A stretch of 42,216 nt of DNA, taken from positions 1 to 42,216 of the forward strand of contig JAFYWX010000034.1 in assembly GCA_017546445.1 (NCBI GenBank), given 5' to 3'. The stretch is from Akkermansia sp. (GTDB lineage: Bacteria; Verrucomicrobiota; Verrucomicrobiia; Verrucomicrobiales; Akkermansiaceae). Below, piece by piece: positions 23,645 to 31,717 of this stretch. A program made the translations under genes and the position numbers. Position 1 is the stretch's first letter. Every line of letters starts with the position of its first letter. The notes beneath the pieces were generated by a model, which did no database searches, was not told where the DNA came from, and was given only the letters and a program-made list of their open reading frames with translations.

Positions 23645-25057
23645 TTATACATCGAGGTCGTCGTCATCGTCCTCTGCCTCCAGAGGGGCGTACTCCAGGC
23701 GGGCCTGGGTCACGCGGCGGCCATCGGTGCCGATGACGGTGATAAGGTAATCGCGCAGGCGAATCTGCTCATTGCATTCGGCCAGGTGGCCGAGGTGGTC
23801 GGTGATGTAGCCGCTGAGGGTGGAAATGCCGTTGTCCTTCTCTATTTCGCCGATTTCGGGCAATTCTTCCTCCAGGTCGAAGAGGGCAATGGAGCCGCTG
23901 GCAATGTACTGCCCATCGGCCACCTTGAAGAAGGTGCGGGCGGCTTCGGTCTCGAATTCGTCCTGAATATCGTTGCCCACAATCTCCTCCAGCACATCAT
24001 CCAGATACACCAGACCCTGTGCCTCGCCGTATTCATCCACCACCAGGGCAAAGTGCGTGTGCTCGCGGGAGAAGAAGTCGAGCAGGGTGTCCAGCTTCAT
24101 GGTTTCGGGCACCACCTTGAGCTCGCGGCGTTCGACCATGATGTCGCGGGTGCCGCTGTGCACCATCTTGAGGATGTCCTTCACATGCACCCAGCCCTTG
24201 GCGTGGTCCAGGTGGCCGGAAACCAGGGCAAAGCGGCTGTGGCGGCTGGTGAGCACCTGCTCCAGCAGCTCTTCGAAGCTCTTGTTGATGTCCAGCACCT
24301 CCACGCGGCTGCGGGGTACCAGAATATCGCGCACGGAGCGGTCGTTCAGCTCCAGGGCGTTCATGGAAATCTCTGCCTCGGTCTCCGTCACTTCCTTGCT
24401 GCGGCCGCTGGCCTCCACGATGAGGGCAATTTCCTCGGCGCTGTGGGATTCATTCGGCTCATAGTGCGGGTCCACGCCGAATACACGGTGGGCAATGGCG
24501 TTGGCTGTGTTGTTGAACAGCAGGATAATCCACTTCGTGTACTTGGCGAAGCGGTGCATGGAAACCGCCGTGCCCAGGGCTATCTCCAGCGGCTTGCGGA
24601 TGGCCAGGCTCTTGGGCACCAGCTCACCCAGCACCACGTGGGCAAAGGTGAAGATGGCGTAGGACAGGGTGTAGGATATCACATGCACCACCGTGGGTGT
24701 CAGGTGCAGGTAGTAGCTCAGCGGGCTCTCGATGAGGCTGGCAATGAAGGGCTCGCCCATGGCACCCAGGGCCAGAGAGGCAAAGGTGATGCCCACCTGA
24801 TTGGCGGAAAGGTAGGTGTCCAGGTGACGCACGATGTGGCGGGTGGTGCGGCGGCGCAAGGCCTGGGCCTTGGTGTCGTCCGCATCCTCGGCCAGCTGGC
24901 TCTCGCGCACGCGGGCGCACGCAAATTCATTCGCCACGAAAAAGGCGTTCAGAAACAGGAAGAAACTGATGCCCACCACGAAGAGAACAATCTCACCGGC
25001 GCTCGGGTAGGTCCATTCCAGCCGGGAAATTTCTTCAGGTGTAAGGAAAAATTGCAT
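23645..25057 (-). CDS. CNNM/CorC-family transporter with CBS domains
   Basis: This 470-residue protein starts with a CNNM (DUF21) membrane domain (about 20-200, with VANEFACARVRESQL and ANQVGITFASLALG). It is followed by a CBS pair (about 225-345, with RDILVPRSRVEVL and HFALVVDEYGEAQGLVYLDDVLEEIVG) and a C-terminal CorC_HlyC domain (about 365-455, with LSGYITDHLG). The family is linked to magnesium or cobalt efflux and was formerly annotated as hemolysin. The C-terminus is acidic (EAEDDDDDLDV). It starts 12 nt after the fmdB-type gene in the same operon. Confidence 0.9.
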   Translation of the reverse strand: MQFFLTPEEISRLEWTYPSAGEIVLFVVGISFFLFLNAFFVANEFACARVRESQLAEDADDTKAQALRRRTTRHIVRHLDTYLSANQVGITFASLALGAMGEPFIASLIESPLSYYLHLTPTVVHVISYTLSYAIFTFAHVVLGELVPKSLAIRKPLEIALGTAVSMHRFAKYTKWIILLFNNTANAIAHRVFGVDPHYEPNESHSAEEIALIVEASGRSKEVTETEAEISMNALELNDRSVRDILVPRSRVEVLDINKSFEELLEQVLTSRHSRFALVSGHLDHAKGWVHVKDILKMVHSGTRDIMVERRELKVVPETMKLDTLLDFFSREHTHFALVVDEYGEAQGLVYLDDVLEEIVGNDIQDEFETEAARTFFKVADGQYIASGSIALFDLEEELPEIGEIEKDNGISTLSGYITDHLGHLAECNEQIRLRDYLITVIGTDGRRVTQARLEYAPLEAEDDDDDLDV

Positions 25058-25069
25058 ATAGTCTGGGTA

Positions 25070-25330
25070 TTAAAGCTTTTCGTACACGCCCTGGTCACGC
25101 TTTTGCATCACGGTGAAGCCTGCCTTCTTGGCATCGCTGATAGAGAGCGGTGCTGTAATCTTCGGCACATTCACATTGCCAATCTTCTTGCGCACCGGGT
25201 TCTTGCAATACATGCAGTGGGTGAGGGGGGCGCGGTCTGCCGGGCGCATCAATTCAAAGCCCTTGCGGCACATGCGGCAAGATCGCTCAGGGTCTTCCGG
25301 ATTCTCTGATATGTATTCGTAGATGGGCAT
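25070..25330 (-). CDS. FmdB-family zinc-ribbon protein
   Basis: This 86-residue protein begins MPIYEYISE, the typical FmdB start, and has two cysteine pairs: CRMC near residue 18 and CMYC near 39, forming a putative zinc ribbon. The tail is basic and not conserved. The family's role is unknown, although proposed to be regulatory. The frame opens at 25345, but the MPIYEY start at 25330 is family-typical. It is placed between rpsN and corC. Confidence 0.82.
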   Translation of the reverse strand: MPIYEYISENPEDPERSCRMCRKGFELMRPADRAPLTHCMYCKNPVRKKIGNVNVPKITAPLSISDAKKAGFTVMQKRDQGVYEKL

Positions 25331-25345
25331 CTGGTAATAAAGCAA

Positions 25346-25375
25346 CGCGGGCTAGTCCATATAGGATAGCCCGCG
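25346..25375 (-). terminator. Hairpin between rpsN and fmdB
   Basis: CGCGGGCTA (25346-25354) and TAGCCCGCG (25367-25375) form a 9-bp stem. On the minus strand it is followed by TTGCTTTATT, a weak U-tract, so it may terminate or attenuate rpsN transcription before fmdB. Confidence 0.5.
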
Positions 25376-25404
25376 CAGAAAAATTGTCAAGTCTATATCA
25401 GGAC

Positions 25405-25674
25405 TTACCAGCTGGACTTGGTCACACCGGGAATCATGCCGGCGTTGGCAAGCTCGCGGAAAGCGATACGGGAAAGATGGAAGCGGCGCAGGAAAGCGTG
25501 ACGACGACCAGTGAGCTCGCAGCGGTTTACGAGACGCACGGGGGAAGCGTTGCGCGGCAGCATCGTAAGACCGATGTAGTCGCCTTCAGCCTTCAGCTTG
25601 GCGCGGAGGTCTGCATAACGAGCCGCGACAGCTGCCTTCTTCTTGTTTCTTTCAATCCAGCTTTTCTTTGCCAT
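25405..25674 (-). CDS. rpsN: 30S ribosomal protein S14, zinc-free form
   Basis: This 89-residue basic protein starts [10 protein letters not shown] and carries the S14 core [19 protein letters not shown] and the C-terminal [22 protein letters not shown]. The CxxC pairs of the zinc-binding form are missing, so it is the C-minus type. It binds 16S rRNA in the small-subunit head. The start at 25674 is chosen because the upstream extension to 25719 has no S14 similarity. It stands away from other ribosomal genes. The region 25675-25815 is AT-rich and carries promoter-like DNA for the divergent esterase gene but no clear consensus boxes. Confidence 0.95.
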   Translation of the reverse strand: MAKKSWIERNKKKAAVAARYADLRAKLKAEGDYIGLTMLPRNASPVRLVNRCELTGRRHAFLRRFHLSRIAFRELANAGMIPGVTKSSW

Positions 25675-25815
25675 AACTTTGTGGGCCGGATATATACAGC
25701 ATATCGGAATATAAGTCAAGCGGAATTTGACTCAAAAATCAATTTTTTGCATTTTTATTCCGCTTTGTTGAAAAAAATGCTTTTCTTATTACTGGGAATA
25801 TGGTAGGAATTAGCC

Positions 25816-27333
25816 ATGAGCAGGTTTGTGTTATTCATGCAGGCGGGCGTTATGCCTTTGTTCGCGGCTGTGGAGTTAGATGCTATCTATGGCGATGGCA
25901 TGGTTCTGCAGCGCGGGCGCGAGGTCGTGGTGCGAGGCACAACGGATAAGCCTTCTGAGCCGGTGACGGTGCAGTTCAACGGGCAGAAGGTGAAGGCGCA
26001 GGTGAAGGGCAAGCGCTGGCAGGCGGTGCTGCAGCCCATGGAGGCCAATGCCCAGGGGCAGACGCTGGAGGTTCGCCAGAAGGGCGACAGCGCCACGGTG
26101 GAGAATGTGGTGGTGGGCGAGGTGTGGCTGGCCAGCGGGCAGTCCAATATGCTCTGGCGCCTGAACCAGACACCCGGCAACAAGCAGACTATTGCCCAGT
26201 CTGCCAACGAGAATTTCCGTTTCTATCACAGCGAGCCGCAGGTACACACCAGCCCGCCCCGCTACACGCCGGAGCTGCTGGAGCGCGTGAAGGAGAAGCG
26301 CATGTACGAAGGGAAGTGGGCCGTGAGCACCCCCGGCGCCTCCCCGCGCATGAGTGCGGTGGCCTATTACTTCGGCCAGGCTTTGCAGAAGCAGCTGGGG
26401 GTGCCGGTGGGCGTGATTCATGCGGCGCTGGGGGGCTCGAACATGCTGGCCTGGATTCCCCGCGATGTGGTGAAGAAGGAATACCCCGGCTGCCAGGGTA
26501 GCGCCTGGGTGAAGAGCAAGTATGCCAGCGAGTGGGTGCGTGGCCGCGCTCAGCAGAACGTGGGCCCCGGCGGTGATTTTGCGCTGCATCCCTATGCCCC
26601 CTCCTATTTATATGAAACAGGTATTGAACCCTGGGAGGGTTTCCCGGTGGCGGGTGTCATCTGGTATCAGGGGGAATCGGATGCTGAGATTCTGGACAAT
26701 GACCAGAACAAGAAGCTGCTGAAAGATCTCATTACCTCCTGGCGCGACAAGCTGGGTAATAAGAAATTGCCTTTCCTGCAGGTGCAGCTGCCCCGCATCA
26801 ACGATAAGAGCAAGTTGCGTGCTTACTGGCCGGAGTTCCGCCAGGTGCAGGCAGAGGTGGCCGCAGAGCTGCCCGGAGTGGAATGCGTGGTGACCCTCGA
26901 TTTGGGCTCCACCAACAGCGATGTGCATCCCCCCCGCAAGGTGGAGGTGGGCGAGCGCCTGGCTGCAACTGCGTTGAAGTCGGTGTATGGCAGGGATGTG
27001 GCTGCCAGTGGCCCGGAGATTCAGGGCTTCATGAAGAAAGGTTCCAAGGCCCGGGTGTTCCTGGCTTATGCCGATGGCCTGAAAACGACGGATGGCGCCG
27101 CCCCCGCAGGCTTTGAAATTGCCGGCGCTGATAAGAAATTCGTACCGGCCACCGCCGAGATTGATGGGCAGACCATCATGCTTTCTGCAGTGGGGGTGAA
27201 GTCTCCCAAGTATATCCGCTATGGCTGGGCCGTGTTCATGAATCCCAATCTGGTGAATGCCGCCGGCCTGCCCACAGCCCCGTACCCGGCTTCAGAGGCT
27301 GCGGTGGTTAAGAAAAAGGCAAAGCGGAAGTAA
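25816..27333 (+). CDS. Secreted sialate O-acetylesterase (SGNH hydrolase)
   Basis: This 505-residue protein has a short signal peptide (about 1-18), an N-terminal beta-sandwich, and an SGNH esterase core: block I VWLASGQSNM with catalytic Ser110, GALGGSNMLAW-like block near 210 (here AALGGSNMLAW), WYQGESD near 282, and DVHPPRK with Asp369 and His371. It removes O-acetyl groups from sialic acids, which opens mucin glycans to sialidases, and fits a mucin-degrading lifestyle. It may also act on other acetylated sugars. The C-terminus is Lys-rich. The gene stands alone and ends before a strong hairpin. Confidence 0.88.
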   Translation: MSRFVLFMQAGVMPLFAAVELDAIYGDGMVLQRGREVVVRGTTDKPSEPVTVQFNGQKVKAQVKGKRWQAVLQPMEANAQGQTLEVRQKGDSATVENVVVGEVWLASGQSNMLWRLNQTPGNKQTIAQSANENFRFYHSEPQVHTSPPRYTPELLERVKEKRMYEGKWAVSTPGASPRMSAVAYYFGQALQKQLGVPVGVIHAALGGSNMLAWIPRDVVKKEYPGCQGSAWVKSKYASEWVRGRAQQNVGPGGDFALHPYAPSYLYETGIEPWEGFPVAGVIWYQGESDAEILDNDQNKKLLKDLITSWRDKLGNKKLPFLQVQLPRINDKSKLRAYWPEFRQVQAEVAAELPGVECVVTLDLGSTNSDVHPPRKVEVGERLAATALKSVYGRDVAASGPEIQGFMKKGSKARVFLAYADGLKTTDGAAPAGFEIAGADKKFVPATAEIDGQTIMLSAVGVKSPKYIRYGWAVFMNPNLVNAAGLPTAPYPASEAAVVKKKAKRK

Positions 27334-27356
27334 GACCGCTAAGGTGACCGCCGTAT

Positions 27357-27407
27357 GATAATAAACCGGGCATTGGGGATGTGCTTTTCCCAATGCCCGG
27401 TTTGATT
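27357..27407 (+). terminator. Long hairpin, left copy of a 51-bp direct repeat
   Basis: AAACCGGGCATTGGG and CCCAATGCCCGGTTT form a perfect 15-bp stem followed by GATTTTT, a good terminator for the esterase gene. The whole 51 bp is identical to 29019-29069, with the ATPase gene between the two copies. Confidence 0.85.
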
Positions 27408-27515
27408 TTTGAGAGAAAAATCGGTGAAATGGGCCTGAAAATCGGCAAATTTCGGTAGCTTTTGAAAAATCTTCCGCTTGTAATGGTAAGCCGACGAGCG
27501 AGTTACGAGACGAAC

Positions 27516-27572
27516 GGAAAAATCCGCAGTGTTACTGCGGATTTTTCCACTATGACATTGCGGATTTTTCCA
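27516..27572. promoter_or_regulatory. Operator-like palindrome and direct repeat before the ATPase gene
   Basis: GGAAAAATCCGCAGT (27516-27530) and its exact inverse (27534-27548) are separated by 3 nt. The motif TGCGGATTTTTCCA at 27536-27549 recurs at 27559-27572, just upstream of the -35 box. It could be an operator, or a terminator stem blocking read-through. Confidence 0.5.
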
Positions 27573-27579
27573 AATTTGC

Positions 27580-27608
27580 TTGACCAAGGGTGGGAAATGG
27601 TGCAAAAT
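27580..27608 (+). promoter_or_regulatory. Probable promoter of the ATPase gene
   Basis: TTGACC (27580-27585), a 17-nt spacer and CAAAAT (27603-27608) end 9 nt before the ATG at 27618, again a leaderless-type arrangement. Confidence 0.5.
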
Positions 27609-27617
27609 GAGTCAGGT

Positions 27618-28853
27618 ATGAAGAATGAGGCTCCCTATTATGCACGAACAGCCGCAGCGAAGGTGAAATATCTTTCGGCGCACTATCCGAGTGTGCTTGT
27701 GCTGGGTGCCCGGCAGGTGGGCAAATCAACGATGCTCAGGGAGCTGTGTCCGGAGGGGATGAACTATGTGACACTGGATGATTATACCCTGGCTGCACAG
27801 GCGAAGAATGACCCGATGGGCTTTTTGCAGGAGCATAAGGCCCCATTGTTCATTGATGAGGTGCAGTATGCGCCGGAGTTGCTGAGAGTCATTAAAATGA
27901 AAGTGGATGAGAGCCGCCAGAATGGTATGTACTGGTTGACCGGGTCTCAGCAGTTTCACCTGATGCAGGGGGTAACGGAGACCTTGGTTGGCCGCGTGGG
28001 CATACTGGATCTGCACAGTATGTCTCAGAGGGAGATGCTGGGGAATGGTGATGCTGCCCCGGTATTTAACCCGGAAGATTTGCGCGGATATCAGGCAGGA
28101 GGCTCTGTCTGCGATATACATGAGTTGTACGAGCGTATCTGGCGAGGTGGTTACCCGGCCTTATGGAAGGACAGAGAACTGGAACCGGAGGATTTTTATG
28201 ATTCATACATGCGCACCTATCTGGAGCGGGATGTGCGGGAACTTTCTCAGATTGGGAATCGCGCTGCGTTTGTGAAATTCATGCAGTCGGCTGCGTTGCG
28301 CACGGGGCAGCAACTAGTGTATGCTGATATTGCAAGGGATGCGGAGGTGTCTCCCAATACGGTGAAGTCCTGGATTTCCATTCTGGAAACCACGGGTATT
28401 ATTTCCCTGTTGCAGCCGTATTCGGCAAATGCCATCAAGCGGCTTACCAAGACTCCCAAGCTCTATTTCATGGATACCGGCCTGTGTGCCTGGCTGGCTG
28501 GGTGGAAGAGTCCGAAATCCTTGATGAATAGTCCTATGGCCGGAGCTATTCTGGAGACCTGGGTATATGGCCAGCTTATCCGAAGCTTCAACCACAATGG
28601 CAAGCGCCCGCAGCTATACTTCTTCCGTGATGCCAAGGGAACATCCGAAGTGGATTTCGTGCTGGTGCAGGATGGTACCATTTATCCCATGGAGGTCAAG
28701 CGCAGCAGTAGCCCGGCTGCCGCAGATTTGCGGCATGCTGCCAAGATTCCCACCGGTCCTTTTGCGCTGCATCCGGGTATTGTGTTCTGCACGGCAGAGC
28801 AGGTGTATTCGCTTGATAAGGGGCTCATGGCCTTCCCGATTTCGATGCTGTGA
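27618..28853 (+). CDS. AAA ATPase with DUF4143 domain
   Basis: This 411-residue protein has an AAA_14 ATPase domain with Walker A GARQVGKST (30-38) and Walker B APLFIDEVQ (75-83), a middle helical part with WRGGYP, and a C-terminal DUF4143 domain. EVDFVLVQDG..YPMEVKRS (about 344-362) looks like a PD-(D/E)xK nuclease-type core. Function is unknown for this large family, which is patchily distributed and often multi-copy. The frame is open from 27462, but the promoter and domain start favour 27618. The gene lies between two identical 51-bp hairpins, which suggests insertion or transfer as a cassette. Confidence 0.9.
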   Translation: MKNEAPYYARTAAAKVKYLSAHYPSVLVLGARQVGKSTMLRELCPEGMNYVTLDDYTLAAQAKNDPMGFLQEHKAPLFIDEVQYAPELLRVIKMKVDESRQNGMYWLTGSQQFHLMQGVTETLVGRVGILDLHSMSQREMLGNGDAAPVFNPEDLRGYQAGGSVCDIHELYERIWRGGYPALWKDRELEPEDFYDSYMRTYLERDVRELSQIGNRAAFVKFMQSAALRTGQQLVYADIARDAEVSPNTVKSWISILETTGIISLLQPYSANAIKRLTKTPKLYFMDTGLCAWLAGWKSPKSLMNSPMAGAILETWVYGQLIRSFNHNGKRPQLYFFRDAKGTSEVDFVLVQDGTIYPMEVKRSSSPAAADLRHAAKIPTGPFALHPGIVFCTAEQVYSLDKGLMAFPISML

Positions 28854-28868
28854 TGGCCGTCGGTTGTT

Positions 28869-29003
28869 TTTGTAAATTGCAGTTTGACGGGGTCGCAAAT
28901 TAATCGGAGCACGGGACTCTTAGTCCCGAAAACTTAACCAGTGAGGGACTAAAGTCCCTCCGCTCCGACAAAAACAGTTCCCCTCCAAACCGTCATTTTG
29001 AGT
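28869..29003 (+). repeat. Structured repeat, copy C
   Basis: TCGGAGC (28904-28910) pairs with GCTCCGA (28962-28968) around GGGACT-CTT-AGTCCC and GAGGGACT-AA-AGTCCCTC. Loop sequence and length differ from copies A and B while the stems are kept. It lies between the ATPase gene and the right 51-bp hairpin. Confidence 0.85.
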
Positions 29004-29018
29004 TTTTAGAGCTCCCCA

Positions 29019-29069
29019 GATAATAAACCGGGCATTGGGGATGTGCTTTTCCCAATGCCCGGTTTGATT
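29019..29069. repeat. Right copy of the 51-bp hairpin repeat
   Basis: It is identical to 27357-27407 and in the same orientation, offset 1662 bp. Here the plus-strand stem is followed by GATTGTTG, so it is a poor plus terminator. On the minus strand it is followed by ATTATC and might help end trpS transcription. Confidence 0.85.
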
Positions 29070-29091
29070 GTTGAAGAATGAAGATAGGGAA

Positions 29092-29160
29092 CGAAATCCC
29101 TTCGGGACGAAATCCACCTTCGGTGGGCGAAATCGCGGCTGCGCCGCGACGAAATCCTCC
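29092..29160. repeat. Linker-hairpin array with CGAAAT linker
   Basis: TCCC-TTC-GGGA (29097-29107), CCACC-TTC-GGTGG (29114-29126) and CGCGGC-TGC-GCCGCG (29134-29148) are separated by CGAAAT at 29092, 29108, 29128 and 29150. The architecture matches the 3291 array with a different linker. It lies just after the trpS stop. Confidence 0.85.
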
Positions 29161-29173
29161 CGGTGGTCGGACT

Positions 29174-30148
29174 TTATAACCAGCCCAGGCCCACGGCCTT
29201 GCGGATGCGGGTGAGCACCTTGGAAGCCTCCTCGCGGGCGCGGGCGGCGCCGGTGTTGAGCACGTCGTCCACGTATTCGGGGTGGGCGAGAATCCACTCG
29301 CGCTTTTCGCGGGCGGCGCGGAAGTATTCCCAGTAGGCCTCGAAGAGGTCCTTCTTGAATTGGCCGTAGCCTACGCCGCCGGCAAGGTGGGCATCCACCA
29401 TGGCCTGGTACTGCTCCGGCGTGGCGAAAAGCTTGTAAAGCGCCAGGATGATGGAGTTTTCCGTGGGCTTCGGGTCTTCCAGCGGGGTGGCATCGGTCAC
29501 CACCTTCTTGTTGATGAGCTTGCGCAGGGGCTTTTCCTCGCCGAAGATGGGCAGGGTGTTGCCATAGCTCTTGCTCATTTTCTGGCCATCCAGACCGGGC
29601 ACCACGGCGGTGGTTTCGGAGATGATGGCTTCGGGCATCTTGAGGAGCCCCTCGCCGAAGGTGTCGTTAATCTTGCCTGCCAGGTCGCGGGTCACCTCCA
29701 GGTGCTGCTTCTGGTCCTTGCCCACGGGCACTGCGTCGGAATCATACAGCAGAATGTCTGCGGCCATGAGGGCGGGGTAGGCAAAGAGGGCATGGCTGGC
29801 GGCAAAGCCCTTGGCCACCTTGTCCTTGTAGGAGTGGCAGCGCTCCAGCAGGCCCATGGGGCACAGGGTGGAAAGAATCCAGGCCAGCTCATTTACCTCC
29901 GGCACGGCAGACTGGGCAAAGAAAACGGCCTTTTCCGGGTCGAGACCGCAAGCCAGGAAATCCACGGCCAGCCCGCGGGTGTTTTCGCGGAGCTTTTCGG
30001 CGCTCTCCATGGTGGTCATGGCGTGGTAGTTGGCAATGAAATAGAAGGCTTCGCCTTTTTCCTGAAGTCGCACAGCGGGCTCAATGGCGCCGAAGTAGTT
30101 GCCGATGTGGAGCTGGCCGCTGGGCTGTAATCCTGTGAGGAATCGCAT
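29174..30148 (-). CDS. trpS: Tryptophan--tRNA ligase
   Basis: This 324-residue class I synthetase charges tRNA-Trp. The HIGH-type motif is PSGQLHIGN (9-17) and the KMSKS motif is at 190-194. DILLYDSDAVPVGKDQKQHLE (about 131-151, read in two parts) is the conserved tryptophan/ATP pocket. Length matches bacterial TrpRS. It follows the thioredoxin-like gene by 40 nt and may be co-transcribed with it. Confidence 0.97.
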   Translation of the reverse strand: MRFLTGLQPSGQLHIGNYFGAIEPAVRLQEKGEAFYFIANYHAMTTMESAEKLRENTRGLAVDFLACGLDPEKAVFFAQSAVPEVNELAWILSTLCPMGLLERCHSYKDKVAKGFAASHALFAYPALMAADILLYDSDAVPVGKDQKQHLEVTRDLAGKINDTFGEGLLKMPEAIISETTAVVPGLDGQKMSKSYGNTLPIFGEEKPLRKLINKKVVTDATPLEDPKPTENSIILALYKLFATPEQYQAMVDAHLAGGVGYGQFKKDLFEAYWEYFRAAREKREWILAHPEYVDDVLNTGAARAREEASKVLTRIRKAVGLGWL

Positions 30149-30188
30149 AGATGGTGTGATGTGTGTACGTTGAAAAAAGGGGGGGGAA

Positions 30189-30743
30189 TCAGGGCTGCGG
30201 GTTAGCCTCTTCCTGGGTAAGCAGGGCGTCCAGGTAGCGTTTCAGGCTGTCGGCGGTGAAGGCGCCCTCGATGCTGCGCAGCTTGATGCCCTCGGTGTAG
30301 AATACCGTGGTGGGCACCTTGGTCAGGTTATAATCGTTGGCAAGCGCCGGGTAGGTGTCGGCGTCAATCTCCACCACCTGGATGGCGCCTTTCTCCATTT
30401 CTGCCAGCTCCTTCAGAGAGTTGCGCATGGCAGTGCTGTGGCGGCACCAGGGGGCTGTGAAGCAGAGCAGCAGCGTGCGGCCGGAGACTTCGGTCACCTG
30501 GCGCATGTCCTGTCCCTCGTACACGCTGTAGAGCTCGAACTTGCGACCGCCCTGCAGGCTGGTGGGTACCTGTTTATCGGTGCGGATGAGGGATTGGATG
30601 GATTCTCGCTGCGGGTTCGGCGCAGGCTTGGTGGGGGTGGTGAATTGGGAGGATCGCTCCTGTTTTTCCTGGTCAGATTCGCCACAGCTCACGCAGAGCA
30701 GGGGGAGCAGCAGCAGACAAACCAGAATACCAAAGCGTTTCAT
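30189..30743 (-). CDS. Thioredoxin-fold lipoprotein with a single active-site cysteine
   Basis: This 184-residue protein has a short hydrophobic N-terminus ending LLCVSC, a probable lipobox with Cys20. A Ser/Thr/Pro-rich spacer and a thioredoxin-like domain follow: TLLLCFTAPWCRHS, the cis-proline KVPTTVFY, and a C-terminal helix. The usual CxxC is WCRHS, so the second cysteine is lost; disulfide reduction by the normal mechanism is unlikely. It may be a chaperone, a glutaredoxin-like enzyme or a thiol sensor in the periplasm. The start at 30743 gives a proper signal peptide; the ORF extends upstream to 30779. It is divergent from pyrF. Confidence 0.8.
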   Translation of the reverse strand: MKRFGILVCLLLLPLLCVSCGESDQEKQERSSQFTTPTKPAPNPQRESIQSLIRTDKQVPTSLQGGRKFELYSVYEGQDMRQVTEVSGRTLLLCFTAPWCRHSTAMRNSLKELAEMEKGAIQVVEIDADTYPALANDYNLTKVPTTVFYTEGIKLRSIEGAFTADSLKRYLDALLTQEEANPQP

Positions 30744-30789
30744 GCCGCCTATCTTGCCATTTTTCCTCGGAGCTGTCAACTCTTTGCGC

Positions 30790-30817
30790 TTGTCATCAGC
30801 CGGGGCTGTGCTATAAT
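30790..30817 (+). promoter_or_regulatory. Promoter of pyrF, leaderless type
   Basis: TTGTCA (30790-30795) and TATAAT (30812-30817) are 16 nt apart, and the -10 ends 7 nt before the ATG at 30825. This is the best promoter match in the window, and it implies a start at or within a few bases of the ATG. Confidence 0.7.
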
Positions 30818-30824
30818 AACGCGC

Positions 30825-31604
30825 ATGAAGTACACGGAAAAACTTGCTGCCCGTATTGCCGCCACGCGTTCTGCCCTCTGCGTGGGTCTGGATCCCCGCC
30901 CTCAGACTGAGAACATGACCCAGCTTGCCGACTGGCTGCGCAAGGTGGTGGAAGAGACGGCTCCCTACGCTGCTGCCTACAAGCCCAATATCGCTTATTT
31001 CGAGGCCATGGGCCTGCCGGGGCTGAAGATGCTGGAGGAGCTGCTGCCCGATATGCCCAAGGATATCCCCGTGATTCTGGATGCCAAGCGCGGCGATATC
31101 GGCGAGACGCAGAAGTACTACGCCCAGGCTTACTTTGACCGCATGGATGTGGACGCTGTGACGCTGAACCCCTTCATGGGCTACGATATTCTGGAGCCCT
31201 TCCTTGACCGCCCCGGCAAGGCTGTCTATCTGCTGGCTGTGACCACCAACCCCGGCTCCGTGGATGTGGAGCAGCAGGTGCTGGCCAATGGCCGCAAGGT
31301 GTACCAGCTGGTGGGTGATATGGTGACCCGCTCCATTGCTGAGAACAGCGCCACGGAGGTGGGTATGGTAGTGGGCCTTACCAATGCCAACAGCCAGATT
31401 CTGACCGACCTGCCGGACGCCCCGCTGCTGGTGCCTGGTCTGGGTGCTCAGGGTGGTGACCTTTCCGCCCTCACCGGCGGCACCCGCGTGGCTCCCCCCA
31501 CCATCAATGTTTCCCGTGGCATTCTGTACAAGGATCCCGAACTGAGCTTCGCCGAGAAGGCAGAGAAGTGGGCCGCCCTCATCAGAGAGGCTCTCGCCCT
31601 CTGA
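30825..31604 (+). CDS. pyrF: Orotidine 5'-phosphate decarboxylase, type 2
   Basis: This 259-residue TIM-barrel enzyme converts OMP to UMP in pyrimidine synthesis. LCVGLDPRP at 18-26 and the catalytic DAKRGDIG (Asp86, Lys88, Asp91) identify it; the DAKRGDIGET form and the length mark the type 2 subfamily. The C-terminal phosphate loop is seen as LVPGLGAQGGD and NVSRGILY. The start is set by the promoter 7 nt upstream; the frame is open further upstream without meaning. Its stop is followed by heptamer-like repeats. Confidence 0.96.
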   Translation: MKYTEKLAARIAATRSALCVGLDPRPQTENMTQLADWLRKVVEETAPYAAAYKPNIAYFEAMGLPGLKMLEELLPDMPKDIPVILDAKRGDIGETQKYYAQAYFDRMDVDAVTLNPFMGYDILEPFLDRPGKAVYLLAVTTNPGSVDVEQQVLANGRKVYQLVGDMVTRSIAENSATEVGMVVGLTNANSQILTDLPDAPLLVPGLGAQGGDLSALTGGTRVAPPTINVSRGILYKDPELSFAEKAEKWAALIREALAL

Positions 31605-31612
31605 TTAAATGG

Positions 31613-31705
31613 GAATTACGAAGTGCGAATTACGAAGTGTGAAATCAGCTGCGGCTGCGCCGCAGGGAATTTTACAATAGTCAATCGTCATTAGTCAATT
31701 GTCAA
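31613..31705. repeat. Two heptamer blocks around one hairpin unit
   Basis: 31613-31647 shows period-7 units GAATTAC, GAAGTGC, GAATTAC, GAAGTGT, GAAATCA. Then CTGCGGC-TGC-GCCGCAG (about 31649-31665) sits between GAAATC and GAATTTT, like an array unit. 31678-31705 holds TAGTCAA, TCGTCAT, TAGTCAA, TTGTCAA, the reverse of the family after ferritin. Confidence 0.75.
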
Positions 31706-31717
31706 TCCAAACAGGCT

